DNA of 7,394 nt from Bacteroidota bacterium (GTDB lineage Bacteria; Bacteroidota; Bacteroidia; Bacteroidales; Porphyromonadaceae), in contig JAEWGA010000024.1 of assembly GCA_023388555.1 (NCBI GenBank), positions 1 to 7,394 of the forward strand, in the 5' to 3' direction. A model generated the notes under the pieces. That model ran no database searches. It worked only from the letters and a program-made list of their open reading frames with translations, and was not told the DNA's origin. How positions within the stretch are numbered: position 1 is the first letter of the stretch; each line of letters begins with the position of its first letter. The position numbers and the translations under genes were made by a program. This document shows, in pieces, positions 1-6,412 of this stretch.

Positions 1-25
1 CTAAAGTTTACGTAACCTAATAGCA

Positions 26-1048
26 ATGCTAACGAAACGAAAAGAAGAAATTGCTGCTCGCAAACAACGGTTCGCCGAGTGCCTGGACTATTTGGAGAGG
101 CAGGATGGACTGGACATCAAACAGGTAGCCACCGCCATGCAAATATCTCCAACGGTAGTAAAAATGGCGCTCCGACCAAAGTCGCTCGTTGTATCTTCCG
201 AACTAATACGCCGCTTTTGCAACACCTACCCAGGGCTATTTTCCTACGAGTGGATTATGAACGGTACGGGCGAAATGCTAATACCCCCTACCCTGGAGTC
301 GCACCCAGACCACCCGGCCACCCTTGCACGCTGGGAACGACTACAGTATATCATGGAACACGAAGGGCTCAACTATGTCTCCTTTAGCGAACGAATAGGG
401 TTAGGCTCCCCAGCCATGATGTTCCGCATCCTGAAGCATGGAACCCGTCCTCAAGATAAAACCCTACGCAAGGTGTGGAAAGCCTTCCCCCGATACTCTT
501 ACGAATGGCTTTTTAAAGGTGTCGGACGCCCCCTTAAGCCCACAGCCGAAGAGATGGGGAAGGGCGTTAAGGAGGGAAACGCCACCATGTGTCACGACGT
601 TCAGCACCGAGCATTCCCTATTATGCCCGACGATGCACGGGCCGGAAGGTTGCTCGGATACGGAGACCCCACCTACGACCAACTCCAACACGAAGAGGTA
701 CTGGTGGACAGAGAGTACCAAGGAGAGTATGCACTTTTTAAAATTAAAGGAGACTCCATGGACGACGGCACTCTGCACGCATTAGCCGATGGCGACATGG
801 TGCTGGCCCGCATGATACCACAACACTACTGGCAGTACAAATTACACACACACGCCTGGAGATACTTTATCTTTGTCACCCGTACCGAGGGGGTTATTGT
901 AAAAGAAATAGCCCGCCAAAACCTGGAAAAAGGAACCATCACTCTTCGCTCGCTTAACAAGAGCTACCCCAACATTACAATCCTGCTGGACGACGTCACC
1001 GCCGTATATAATGTTATCGAGGTGACACGCCGAAGCATGAAGCTTTAA
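26..1048 (+). CDS. S24/LexA-like self-cleaving repressor with two tandem HTH domains
   Basis: A 340-residue transcriptional regulator of the XRE/S24 type common in Bacteroidota. Residues about 15-88 and 101-172 look like two copies of the same helix-turn-helix unit: each ends in a similar block, SYEWIMNGTGEML near 73-85 and SYEWLFKGVGRPL near 158-170. The C-terminal half is a LexA/CI-like peptidase. Ser244 sits in GDSM and Lys293 in IVKEI, giving the Ser-Lys dyad, and an Ala206-Gly207 dipeptide (DARAG) stands where LexA-type proteins cut themselves. From family knowledge, self-cleavage would separate the DNA-binding half and relieve repression, often after DNA damage; the inducer and targets here are unknown. 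ATG 26 is chosen because an in-frame stop lies at 2-4. The next gene begins 15 bases downstream, so co-transcription is likely. No phage genes are nearby, so it appears to be a chromosomal regulator. It is not a canonical LexA, whose DNA-binding part is a single winged helix. Confidence 0.85.
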   Translation: MLTKRKEEIAARKQRFAECLDYLERQDGLDIKQVATAMQISPTVVKMALRPKSLVVSSELIRRFCNTYPGLFSYEWIMNGTGEMLIPPTLESHPDHPATLARWERLQYIMEHEGLNYVSFSERIGLGSPAMMFRILKHGTRPQDKTLRKVWKAFPRYSYEWLFKGVGRPLKPTAEEMGKGVKEGNATMCHDVQHRAFPIMPDDARAGRLLGYGDPTYDQLQHEEVLVDREYQGEYALFKIKGDSMDDGTLHALADGDMVLARMIPQHYWQYKLHTHAWRYFIFVTRTEGVIVKEIARQNLEKGTITLRSLNKSYPNITILLDDVTAVYNVIEVTRRSMKL

Positions 1049-1063
1049 CCCCTTTACATCGCT

Positions 1064-2317
1064 ATGTCTGCGCCTTTTGTAGCAACCCCTTTTGCACGCC
1101 CCATGTACGTAATGCTAAAACCCGCTGGTGCATTATGTAACTTGGCTTGCGAGTATTGCTATTACTTGGAAAAAAGCCTCCTCTACCACGACACCCACAA
1201 AGTAATGTCGGACGAACTGCTGGAACGCTTCACAAAGGACTACATACAAACCTCCACCACCCCCGAGGTCCTCTTCACCTGGCACGGTGGAGAAACCCTG
1301 ATGCGCCCCCTTTCGTTCTACAAAAAAGCACTGGAACTACAACGAAAGTACGCTGGGGGAAAACTCATCTCTAACGCGCTACAAACCAACGGCACTCTAC
1401 TTACCGACGAATGGTGCCGCTTTTTGCACGACAATAACTTTCTCGTAGGTATCTCCATCGATGGGCCCGAAGAGTTTCACGACGAGTTTCGCCGTACACG
1501 TTCGGGACGCCCATCCTTTAAGCAAGTAATGCGGGGTATCAACCTCCTCAAAAAACACAACGTGGAGTACAACGCAATGGCGGTGGTTAACGAATTTAAT
1601 GCGGACTACCCGCTGGACTTCTACAACTTTTTTAAGGAGATAGAGTGCCACTACATACAGTTTGCTCCTATTGTGGAGCGGAAACTTAATACCCCAAAAG
1701 AGGGTATGTCCTTAGCGGCTCAGTCCGACACTCTGCAAGAAAGCCAGCTTACGGACTACTCCGTGTCGGCAAAACAGTGGGGCAACTTCCTTGTCACACT
1801 TTTCAACGAATGGGTACGGTCCGATGTAGGAACCTACTTCATTCAACTCTTCGATAGCACCTTGGCTAACTGGGTAGGAGCTCAGCCAAGCGTTTGCACC
1901 CTGGCAAAATATTGTGGGCATGCCGGCGTTATGGAATACAACGGAGACGTATACGCTTGCGACCACTTCGTATTCCCACAATACAAGTTAGGAAACCTGC
2001 ACCAACAAACCCTAACACAAATGATGTACAGCAAGCAACAGCAAAATTTTGGGCAAGCCAAGTACACCTCCTTACCCCGCCAGTGTAAAGAGTGTAACTT
2101 CCTGTTCGCCTGCTGGGGGGAATGCCCCAAAAACCGATTTATCCCAGATAAATACGGAAACCCAGGGCTAAACTACCTATGCAGCGGATACTACCAGTTT
2201 TGGCAACACGTTGCCCCCTATATGGACTATATGAAGGAACTGCTGCAACAGCAACGACCTCCCGCCGACATCATGGAATACCTACGCCAAAATCCAAACG
2301 CTTTTGCTAAACCATAA
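1064..2317 (+). CDS. chuR: Anaerobic sulfatase-maturating enzyme (radical SAM/SPASM, ChuR/anSME family)
   Basis: A 417-residue cytoplasmic radical-SAM enzyme. The family oxidises an active-site Cys or Ser of sulfatases to C-alpha-formylglycine without oxygen. The SAM-cluster motif CxxxCxxC is at Cys25, Cys29 and Cys32 (followed by YYLEK), and the GGE motif is at 75-77. The SPASM part has Cys278, Cys284, Cys299, Cys341, Cys344, Cys350, Cys354 and Cys373, the eight positions expected for two auxiliary 4Fe-4S clusters. Asp300 directly follows Cys299, matching the proposed catalytic base of the family. Length and motif spacing are normal, so the enzyme looks intact. From memory the protein is strongly similar along its length to the Bacteroides enzyme (ChuR, anSMEbt), which was first described as a regulator of chondroitin/heparin use. 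No sulfatase lies in this window, so it would act in trans on sulfatases encoded elsewhere. ATG 1064 is the first start after the upstream stop; no Shine-Dalgarno is seen. Confidence 0.95.
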   Translation: MSAPFVATPFARPMYVMLKPAGALCNLACEYCYYLEKSLLYHDTHKVMSDELLERFTKDYIQTSTTPEVLFTWHGGETLMRPLSFYKKALELQRKYAGGKLISNALQTNGTLLTDEWCRFLHDNNFLVGISIDGPEEFHDEFRRTRSGRPSFKQVMRGINLLKKHNVEYNAMAVVNEFNADYPLDFYNFFKEIECHYIQFAPIVERKLNTPKEGMSLAAQSDTLQESQLTDYSVSAKQWGNFLVTLFNEWVRSDVGTYFIQLFDSTLANWVGAQPSVCTLAKYCGHAGVMEYNGDVYACDHFVFPQYKLGNLHQQTLTQMMYSKQQQNFGQAKYTSLPRQCKECNFLFACWGECPKNRFIPDKYGNPGLNYLCSGYYQFWQHVAPYMDYMKELLQQQRPPADIMEYLRQNPNAFAKP

Positions 2318-2348
2318 CCCCTGCAACCCCCTTATACATACAGTAACT

Positions 2349-3596
2349 ATGAAACAGAAAGGTACCGAAATCATTTTGGCAATCTTCAACGGAACAGATA
2401 GGCCTGGCGTCACCGCGGCCATGACCACCGTGCTGGCACAACACGAAACTACGGTGCTGGATATCGGACAAACCGACATCCATAGCCACCTAAGCCTTGG
2501 TATACTTTTTAGCACCGATACCGAAACCTCGGGACGAGTACTCAAAGAGCTTCTTTTCAAAGCCAACGAACTGGGAATCACCGTTACCTTCCGCCCCGTT
2601 TCGGAGCAAGACTACTCCACCTGGGTAGGATTACAAGGGAAAAATAAATACATCATCACCGTACTGGCTCGCCGAATAACAGCAAAAATGCTGGCACTTA
2701 TCACGCAAGCGGTGGCGGACCAAGGTATGAATATCGACGACCTGAAGAGGCTAACAGGGCGTATCCCTCTGGACGAGTCGATGCGCGTTCCAAAAGCAAG
2801 CGTCGAAATATCGGTACGGGGAACCCCAAAGGACAAAGAGCTACTGCAACGACAATTCTTGGAAGCAGCCGAAAAGCACGAAATGGATATCTCCTTCCAA
2901 CAAGAAAGCATGTACCGGCGTATGCGACGACTCATTTGCTTCGATATGGACTCAACCCTCATTAAAACAGAGGTTATTGATGAACTGGCCGACAGGGCAG
3001 GAGTGGGCGACCAGGTCCGAGCCATCACCGAGTCCGCCATGAGGGGAGAAATAGACTTTAACGAAAGCTTCAGGCAAAGGGTCGCTCTCCTGAAAGGACT
3101 GGACGTATCCGTTATGCGAGATATTGCCGAAAACCTACCAATTATGGAAGGAGTGGAACGGACCATGCGCGTTCTTAAAAGTGTAGGATTCAAAATCGCA
3201 ATCCTATCGGGTGGGTTCACCTATTTTGGGCACTACCTGCAAAAAAAATTCGGTATCGACTATGTCTATGCAAACGAACTCGAAATTGGAGACGACGGGA
3301 AACTAACAGGTAGACATGTCGGGGATATTGTGGATGGCAAACGTAAAGCAGAACTGCTACGACTGCTGGCGCAAGTGGAAAAGGTAGACATCCGCCAAAC
3401 AGTTGCCGTAGGAGATGGGGCAAACGACCTCCCCATGATTGCCACTGCAGGCTTAGGTATTGCCTTCCACGCTAAACCTAAAGTAAAGGAAAGCGCCAAA
3501 CAATCCATCACTACCATGGGGCTGGACGGAATACTATATTTCTTAGGTTACAAAGACTCTATTTTAGGCGAAAACGAGCTGCAAAACTTCGGATAA
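2349..3596 (+). CDS. serB: Phosphoserine phosphatase with double ACT domain
   Basis: A 415-residue HAD-family enzyme for the last step of L-serine synthesis (O-phosphoserine to serine plus phosphate), cytoplasmic. The first roughly 165 residues form two ACT-like domains, probably for amino-acid feedback; the first has the typical DRPGVTAAM segment near 17-25. The HAD domain follows. Motif I is DMDST with Asp199 as nucleophile and Asp201 as acid/base, followed by Glu208 of the substrate pocket. Motif II is the SGG at 287-289. The motif III Lys lies in the GKRKAE segment near 330-335. GDGAND at 355-360 supplies the metal-binding aspartates. All catalytic residues are present. A longer reading from ATG 2304 would add 15 residues and overlap the upstream gene by 14 bases. 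ATG 2349 is preferred because the first ACT strand (TEIILAIFN) begins just after it. The gap to the upstream gene is then 31 bases, so it probably shares that operon. Confidence 0.95.
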   Translation: MKQKGTEIILAIFNGTDRPGVTAAMTTVLAQHETTVLDIGQTDIHSHLSLGILFSTDTETSGRVLKELLFKANELGITVTFRPVSEQDYSTWVGLQGKNKYIITVLARRITAKMLALITQAVADQGMNIDDLKRLTGRIPLDESMRVPKASVEISVRGTPKDKELLQRQFLEAAEKHEMDISFQQESMYRRMRRLICFDMDSTLIKTEVIDELADRAGVGDQVRAITESAMRGEIDFNESFRQRVALLKGLDVSVMRDIAENLPIMEGVERTMRVLKSVGFKIAILSGGFTYFGHYLQKKFGIDYVYANELEIGDDGKLTGRHVGDIVDGKRKAELLRLLAQVEKVDIRQTVAVGDGANDLPMIATAGLGIAFHAKPKVKESAKQSITTMGLDGILYFLGYKDSILGENELQNFG

Positions 3597-3617
3597 CTAA
3601 CCTTAAACACTTCTTTT

Positions 3618-3929
3618 ATGGTACGCCACATCGTTTTATTTGCACTCTCTAAAGAACTATCGGAAACCCAAAAATACAACATTATTGTGCAAATACAGCA
3701 AGCTTTTCACCAGCTACCCGCCCGAATAGAAGGGCTACAAAGCCTACAAATAGAGCATAATATAAACCCTCAGGAACCCTTCGACTTTGCGCTTATTGCA
3801 ACCCTCAACTCCTTTGAGGACCTACAACACTACGCCAACAACCCAGAACACAAAGCCCTTGTACAACAACTCATTGCGCCTCACGTAGCGCAACGAGCTT
3901 GTGTGGACTATCTAATTGACCAAAAATGA
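3618..3929 (+). CDS. Dabb (stress-responsive A/B barrel) domain protein
   Basis: A 103-residue protein made of one Dabb domain, a dimeric alpha/beta barrel of the ferredoxin-like fold. Visible family signatures are the first strand MVRHIVLFAL at 1-10, the I-x-G-L-x-S-L strand at 37-43, the FDFALI strand at 55-60, the S-F-E-D-L-x-x-Y helix start at 65-72, and the conserved N-x-PEHKAL segment near 75-81 followed by a final VDYLI strand. Members occur in plants and bacteria. Most bacterial ones have no known reaction, so no substrate is assigned. It starts 21 bases after serB and its stop overlaps the start of the yraN-like gene (ATGA, 3926-3929), which points to translational coupling. No signal peptide is seen, so it is expected to be cytoplasmic. 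Confidence 0.85.
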   Translation: MVRHIVLFALSKELSETQKYNIIVQIQQAFHQLPARIEGLQSLQIEHNINPQEPFDFALIATLNSFEDLQHYANNPEHKALVQQLIAPHVAQRACVDYLIDQK

Positions 3930-4279
3930 ACACCACAACCATAGGACAAACCATCGAATCCTTTGTGGCAGACTTCCTAAGGAGGAATGGGTTGGTGATA
4001 CTACACCAAAACTATAGGGTAGGACGAAAAGAGGCCGATATTGTGGCATGCCAAGGGAATACTTTAGTTATTGTAGAGGTGAAGGCTCGTGCCTTTGCCT
4101 TGGATATGTACACCTTACAACAAACCATTACACAAGCAAAACGACAACGCATGGTACGTATTGCCGATGCCTACCTTAAACGGCATAACAACAAATTTAC
4201 CCAAGTACGGTTCGACTTCGCTTGCGTTTGCACCTCTCCCCTACAATGCACCTATATCCCAGGCGCATTCTACCCCTAA
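3926..4279 (+). CDS. yraN: YraN/UPF0102 family nuclease-fold protein
   Basis: A 117-residue protein of the UPF0102/YraN family, which has a restriction-endonuclease-like (PD-D/ExK) fold related to Holliday-junction resolvases. The acidic motif is readable: Glu11 in the first helix, E-x-D at Glu36 and Asp38 (KEADIVA), then the E-x-K strand at Glu51-Lys53 (IVEVKAR). The C-terminal block ending in GAFYP matches the AFLP-like end of Bacteroidota relatives. Length is normal. A DNA-related role is inferred from the fold only. Two departures from the usual pattern are visible. The family's G-x-x-G-E start reads G-x-x-I-E here (Gly7, Ile10, Glu11), and EIDxIA reads EADIVA. Both keep the presumed metal-binding acids, so activity may be retained. 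The start codon overlaps the preceding stop as ATGA. This is the last gene before a gap with its own promoter, so it probably ends the operon. Confidence 0.85.
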   Translation: MNTTTIGQTIESFVADFLRRNGLVILHQNYRVGRKEADIVACQGNTLVIVEVKARAFALDMYTLQQTITQAKRQRMVRIADAYLKRHNNKFTQVRFDFACVCTSPLQCTYIPGAFYP

Positions 4280-4387
4280 CAATACCCGCCTATTGCAATA
4301 ACATCCCAAACGTGGCAAAGGCAAAAAAAGCAAGCTAAGGGCACAGCGTAACACTTTTATCCCCACCCACACACAAACTCAACAACC

Positions 4388-4424
4388 CGTTTATAAGCCA
4401 TAAGATGCGTTTATGGTAACTTTG
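4388..4424 (+). promoter_or_regulatory. Bacteroidota-type promoter with repeats, for the GH25 gene
   Basis: The -7 box TAACTTTG (4417-4424) fits TAnnTTTG, so transcription should begin near 4430. No good TTTG lies exactly 19 bp upstream; the nearest candidate is TTTA at 4390-4393. Two copies of CGTTTAT (4388-4394 and 4408-4414) are exactly 20 bp apart. CCATAA (4398-4403) and TTATGG (4411-4416) form an inverted repeat touching the -7 box. The repeats could bind a regulator, which would fit the weak -33 element. Confidence 0.6.
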
Positions 4425-4435
4425 CGCTGTGTTCA

Positions 4436-4454
4436 CTTCCCGCCTAACGGGAAG
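4436..4454 (+). promoter_or_regulatory. Hairpin in the leader of the GH25 mRNA
   Basis: CTTCCCG (4436-4442) and CGGGAAG (4448-4454) pair perfectly as a 7-bp stem with a 5-base loop. The hairpin begins about 6 bases after the predicted transcription start and ends 13 bases before ATG 4468. It has no following U-tract, so it is not a terminator. A role in mRNA stability or translation is inferred only. Confidence 0.5.
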
Positions 4455-4467
4455 CACAACTCCGGAT

Positions 4468-5391
4468 ATGAGAAACAGCTCAACACATAAAACGGATAAA
4501 AGGAAAAATAAAAAATCCTACACGGCCCCAAAGAAGTCGCAAAAAAAAAGCGCTGAAAAACGCCCGGGCCACACCCCCCAAAAAACAATGCCAACCAACA
4601 AGGCCTTCAAAAAACGATGGGCCGAGTACCTCTTATTAGCGGGCATATCCGGTATTATCATAATGGTCGGGTTTTTCCTCTTCGTAATGCGACCCCTCTC
4701 TCCCAAAAGATGCGAAGGCATACAATGGTACAACGTTTGTATACCCCAAATGCATCAACCAAACATACACGGTCTGGACATCTCCCACTACCAAGGAGCT
4801 ATAAACTGGCAACAACTACAACAAGCCCAGCAAGCACCTGTACCACTACGGTTCATCTTTATGAAAGCCACCGAAGGCGAAACTTTAGCGGACTCCCTAT
4901 TCCAAAGAAACTTTGCTTTAGCACGTCAGCACGGCTTCATACGCGGAGCCTACCATTACTTTTTACCCAGTAAAAGCGCAGTACAACAAGCTCTTTTCTT
5001 CATCCAAAATGTAAAACTGCAAGATGGCGACCTCCCGCCTGTATTGGATGTAGAGGTAACCAACGGTAAATCTCCCAAGGAGCTACAACACCTCGTACTC
5101 CAATGGATGCATATCGTAGAACAACACTACAAAGTTAAACCCATACTCTATGCCTCCTTTAAGTTCCGCCTACGCTACCTGGATAACCCAACAATAGCAC
5201 AATACCCCTACTGGATAGCTCATTATCACGTGGACTCCGTCCTCTACCAAGGGAAATGGCACTTCTGGCAACATACCGATAAAGCCAACGTTCCAGGCAT
5301 ACTCCCGGCCGTCGACCTCAACATCTTCAATGGAGGTATCGAGGAACTTAAACTACTCACCATCGGAAGTATAAAGGCTACAACCCCATAA
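4468..5391 (+). CDS. Membrane-anchored GH25 muramidase (lysozyme)
   Basis: A 307-residue type II membrane protein. Residues 1-53 are very rich in Lys and Arg and should stay in the cytoplasm. One hydrophobic segment at about 54-74 follows, then a short stalk with Cys82 and Cys91 that could form a disulfide. The glycosyl hydrolase family 25 domain covers about 100-300: GLDISHYQG with Asp104, FIFMKATEGE, GAYHYF, the catalytic D-x-E at Asp194 and Glu196 (LDVEV), a PYWIAHYH strand and a C-terminal AVDLN with Asp283. The family cleaves the beta-1,4 bond between N-acetylmuramic acid and N-acetylglucosamine in peptidoglycan; anchoring in the inner membrane suggests cell-wall remodelling in the periplasm. 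An in-frame GTG at 4429 would add 13 residues, but it lies at the predicted transcription start. ATG 4468, after a leader of about 37 bases, is preferred. The gene is separated from yraN by 188 bases and has its own promoter. Confidence 0.9.
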   Translation: MRNSSTHKTDKRKNKKSYTAPKKSQKKSAEKRPGHTPQKTMPTNKAFKKRWAEYLLLAGISGIIIMVGFFLFVMRPLSPKRCEGIQWYNVCIPQMHQPNIHGLDISHYQGAINWQQLQQAQQAPVPLRFIFMKATEGETLADSLFQRNFALARQHGFIRGAYHYFLPSKSAVQQALFFIQNVKLQDGDLPPVLDVEVTNGKSPKELQHLVLQWMHIVEQHYKVKPILYASFKFRLRYLDNPTIAQYPYWIAHYHVDSVLYQGKWHFWQHTDKANVPGILPAVDLNIFNGGIEELKLLTIGSIKATTP

Positions 5392-5407
5392 GTCATTCCT
5401 GCTATAA

Positions 5408-5449
5408 TAAAAATAAGGAAACAAGCCTTTGCCTATTTCCCTATTCTTA
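5408..5449. terminator. Probable bidirectional terminator between convergent GH25 and tRNA units
   Basis: Arms 5408-5421 and 5436-5449 pair at 12 of 14 positions, with two A-C mismatches when read on the plus strand, around a 14-base loop. On the minus strand, which carries the tRNA transcripts, the stem runs into a T-rich stretch (complement of 5402-5411). On the plus strand the following sequence is only moderately T-rich. It lies between the GH25 stop and the 3' end of a tRNA on the opposite strand, where a shared terminator is expected. Confidence 0.5.
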
Positions 5450-5457
5450 TACTTTCG

Positions 5458-5541
5458 TGCGCGGGATGAGATTCGAACTCACACGCTGTTGCCAGCACTA
5501 CCCCCTCAAAGTAGCGTGTCTACCAATTCCACCACCCGCGC
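5458..5541 (-). tRNA. tRNA-Leu (anticodon GAG)
   Basis: An 84-base leucine tRNA read on the minus strand. The 7-bp acceptor stem pairs GCGCGGG with CCCGCGC, followed by discriminator A at 5458. The D arm has the leucine-type GGTGGAATTGGTAGAC context. The anticodon stem CTACT/GGTAG encloses the loop TTGAGGG, giving anticodon GAG, which reads CUC and CUU. A long variable arm (GCTGGCAACAGC) marks class II. The T arm carries GTTCGAATC. The genome does not encode CCA after the discriminator, so CCA is added enzymatically. It is the second of two leucine tRNAs in one transcript. Confidence 0.96.
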
Positions 5542-5601
5542 ATCATTATGCTATTAATAGCTACATCCTTCTTGGATTGCCACAAAAGACAAAAACCAAA
5601 G

Positions 5602-5685
5602 TGCCCGAGACAGGAATCGAACCTGCACGTTATTGCTAACACTAGTACCTGAAACTAGCGCGTCTACCAATTCCGCCACTCGGGC
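5602..5685 (-). tRNA. tRNA-Leu (anticodon CAG)
   Basis: An 84-base class II leucine tRNA on the minus strand. The acceptor stem pairs GCCCGAG with CTCGGGC, with discriminator A at 5602 and no encoded CCA. The anticodon stem CTAGT/ACTAG encloses TTCAGGT, giving anticodon CAG, which reads CUG. The T arm has GGTTCGATTCC. It lies 60 bases upstream of the GAG tRNA in transcription order and about 20 bases after the predicted start of a dedicated promoter. Confidence 0.96.
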
Positions 5686-5711
5686 TCGGATTAGCCATGC
5701 TATGGTGAGTG

Positions 5712-5742
5712 CAAATATAGCACTTATTTTTTTATCTGCAAC
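5712..5742 (-). promoter_or_regulatory. Promoter of the tandem tRNA-Leu unit
   Basis: Read on the minus strand, GTTG (complement of 5739-5742) is followed by exactly 19 bases and then TATATTTG (complement of 5712-5719). This matches the Bacteroidota TTTG-N19-TAnnTTTG pattern with one change in the -33 box. Transcription should start near 5705, about 20 bases before the first tRNA. The spacer holds a run of seven A residues. Confidence 0.75.
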
Positions 5743-5786
5743 GTAGTAACTACACAAATCCCTCTAAAAATACGCAAAAACCAAAC

Positions 5787-6410
5787 TTACGGACCAAGCG
5801 TATCCTCAAAAGCTATCCTATGCTCAATACTACGCCCTAAAGTAACCTCGTCCGCATACTCCAACTCATCTCCCACAGAAACGCCTCTGGACAAAACGGA
5901 AACCTTTACAGGTAACTCCTCTAATAGGCGGTAAATATAAAAATTAGTCGTATCGCCCTCCGTAGTAGCACTCAACGCCAAAATAACCTCCCTAATACCC
6001 TCTTCCTCCACTCGCTTTGGCAAGTCATCAAGAAACAGGTCGGTTGGGAATATTTTGTCTACTGGCGATATTATACCCCCTATTATATGGTAGTAACCAT
6101 GGTAACGGCCGGTACTCTCAATTGCTATAACCTCCCGAATACCTTCAACTACACACAACACCGAGGAATCCCGGCTAACATCATTGCAAATAGAACAAAT
6201 CTCTTGGTCCGAAATATTATGGCAACGCTTACAAAAACGCACCTCATTCACCATATCCAAGATGCTATTACAAAAAGTCGTTGCAAAATCCTTTTCCTGC
6301 CGCAAGGTGTATAACGCCAACCTCAAGGCTGTTTTCCCCCCAACTCCAGGCAAACTCGCAAAAGCATCTATCGCCCTTTGCAACAATACCGAGTAATTCT
6401 CTATACGCAT
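5787..6410 (-). CDS. recR: Recombination mediator RecR
   Basis: A 207-residue protein, normal length for RecR, which works with RecO (and RecF) to load RecA on SSB-coated single-stranded DNA in gap repair. Domains in order: an N-terminal helix-hairpin-helix (LPGVGGKTALRLA near 20-32); a C4 zinc finger with Cys60, Cys63, Cys72 and Cys75; a Toprim domain from about 84 with Glu89 and the EGD segment at 151-153; and the conserved C-terminal block VGDELEYADEVTLGRS at 179-194. All family landmarks are present. The ATG lies 2 bases after the lptB stop, so it is the second gene of a two-gene operon and is probably translated by coupling. No clear intrinsic terminator follows, so some read-through into the tRNA pair is possible. 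Confidence 0.96.
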   Translation of the reverse strand: MRIENYSVLLQRAIDAFASLPGVGGKTALRLALYTLRQEKDFATTFCNSILDMVNEVRFCKRCHNISDQEICSICNDVSRDSSVLCVVEGIREVIAIESTGRYHGYYHIIGGIISPVDKIFPTDLFLDDLPKRVEEEGIREVILALSATTEGDTTNFYIYRLLEELPVKVSVLSRGVSVGDELEYADEVTLGRSIEHRIAFEDTLGP

Positions 6411-6412
6411 AG

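Noticed and set aside
464..778. Minus-strand frame inside the repressor gene
   Set aside because: Antisense to the well-supported S24 repressor, with no recognisable domain or start signal.
2612..3220. A 202-codon open frame on the minus strand inside serB
   Set aside because: It is fully antisense to a well-conserved SerB coding region, its translation is Ser/Arg-rich with no recognisable domain, and it has no promoter or start context. It is a shadow frame.
4291..4300. Palindrome TATTGCAATA after yraN
   Set aside because: A 10-bp AT-rich palindrome with no loop, no U-tract and far from a promoter box; it does not support a terminator or an operator call.
4429..4467. GTG start giving a longer GH25 protein
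   Set aside because: It coincides with the predicted transcription start and would place a leader hairpin inside the coding region; ATG 4468 follows at a normal distance from the promoter.
5457..5639. Plus-strand 60-codon frame across both tRNA genes
   Set aside because: It is the antisense of tRNA-Leu genes and gives the well-known spurious peptide ending in ETGIEPARYC.
5554..5757. Minus-strand 67-codon frame across tRNA-Leu (CAG)
   Set aside because: It is a translation of the tRNA itself and its leader (the common false peptide VAELVDALVSG), not a protein gene.
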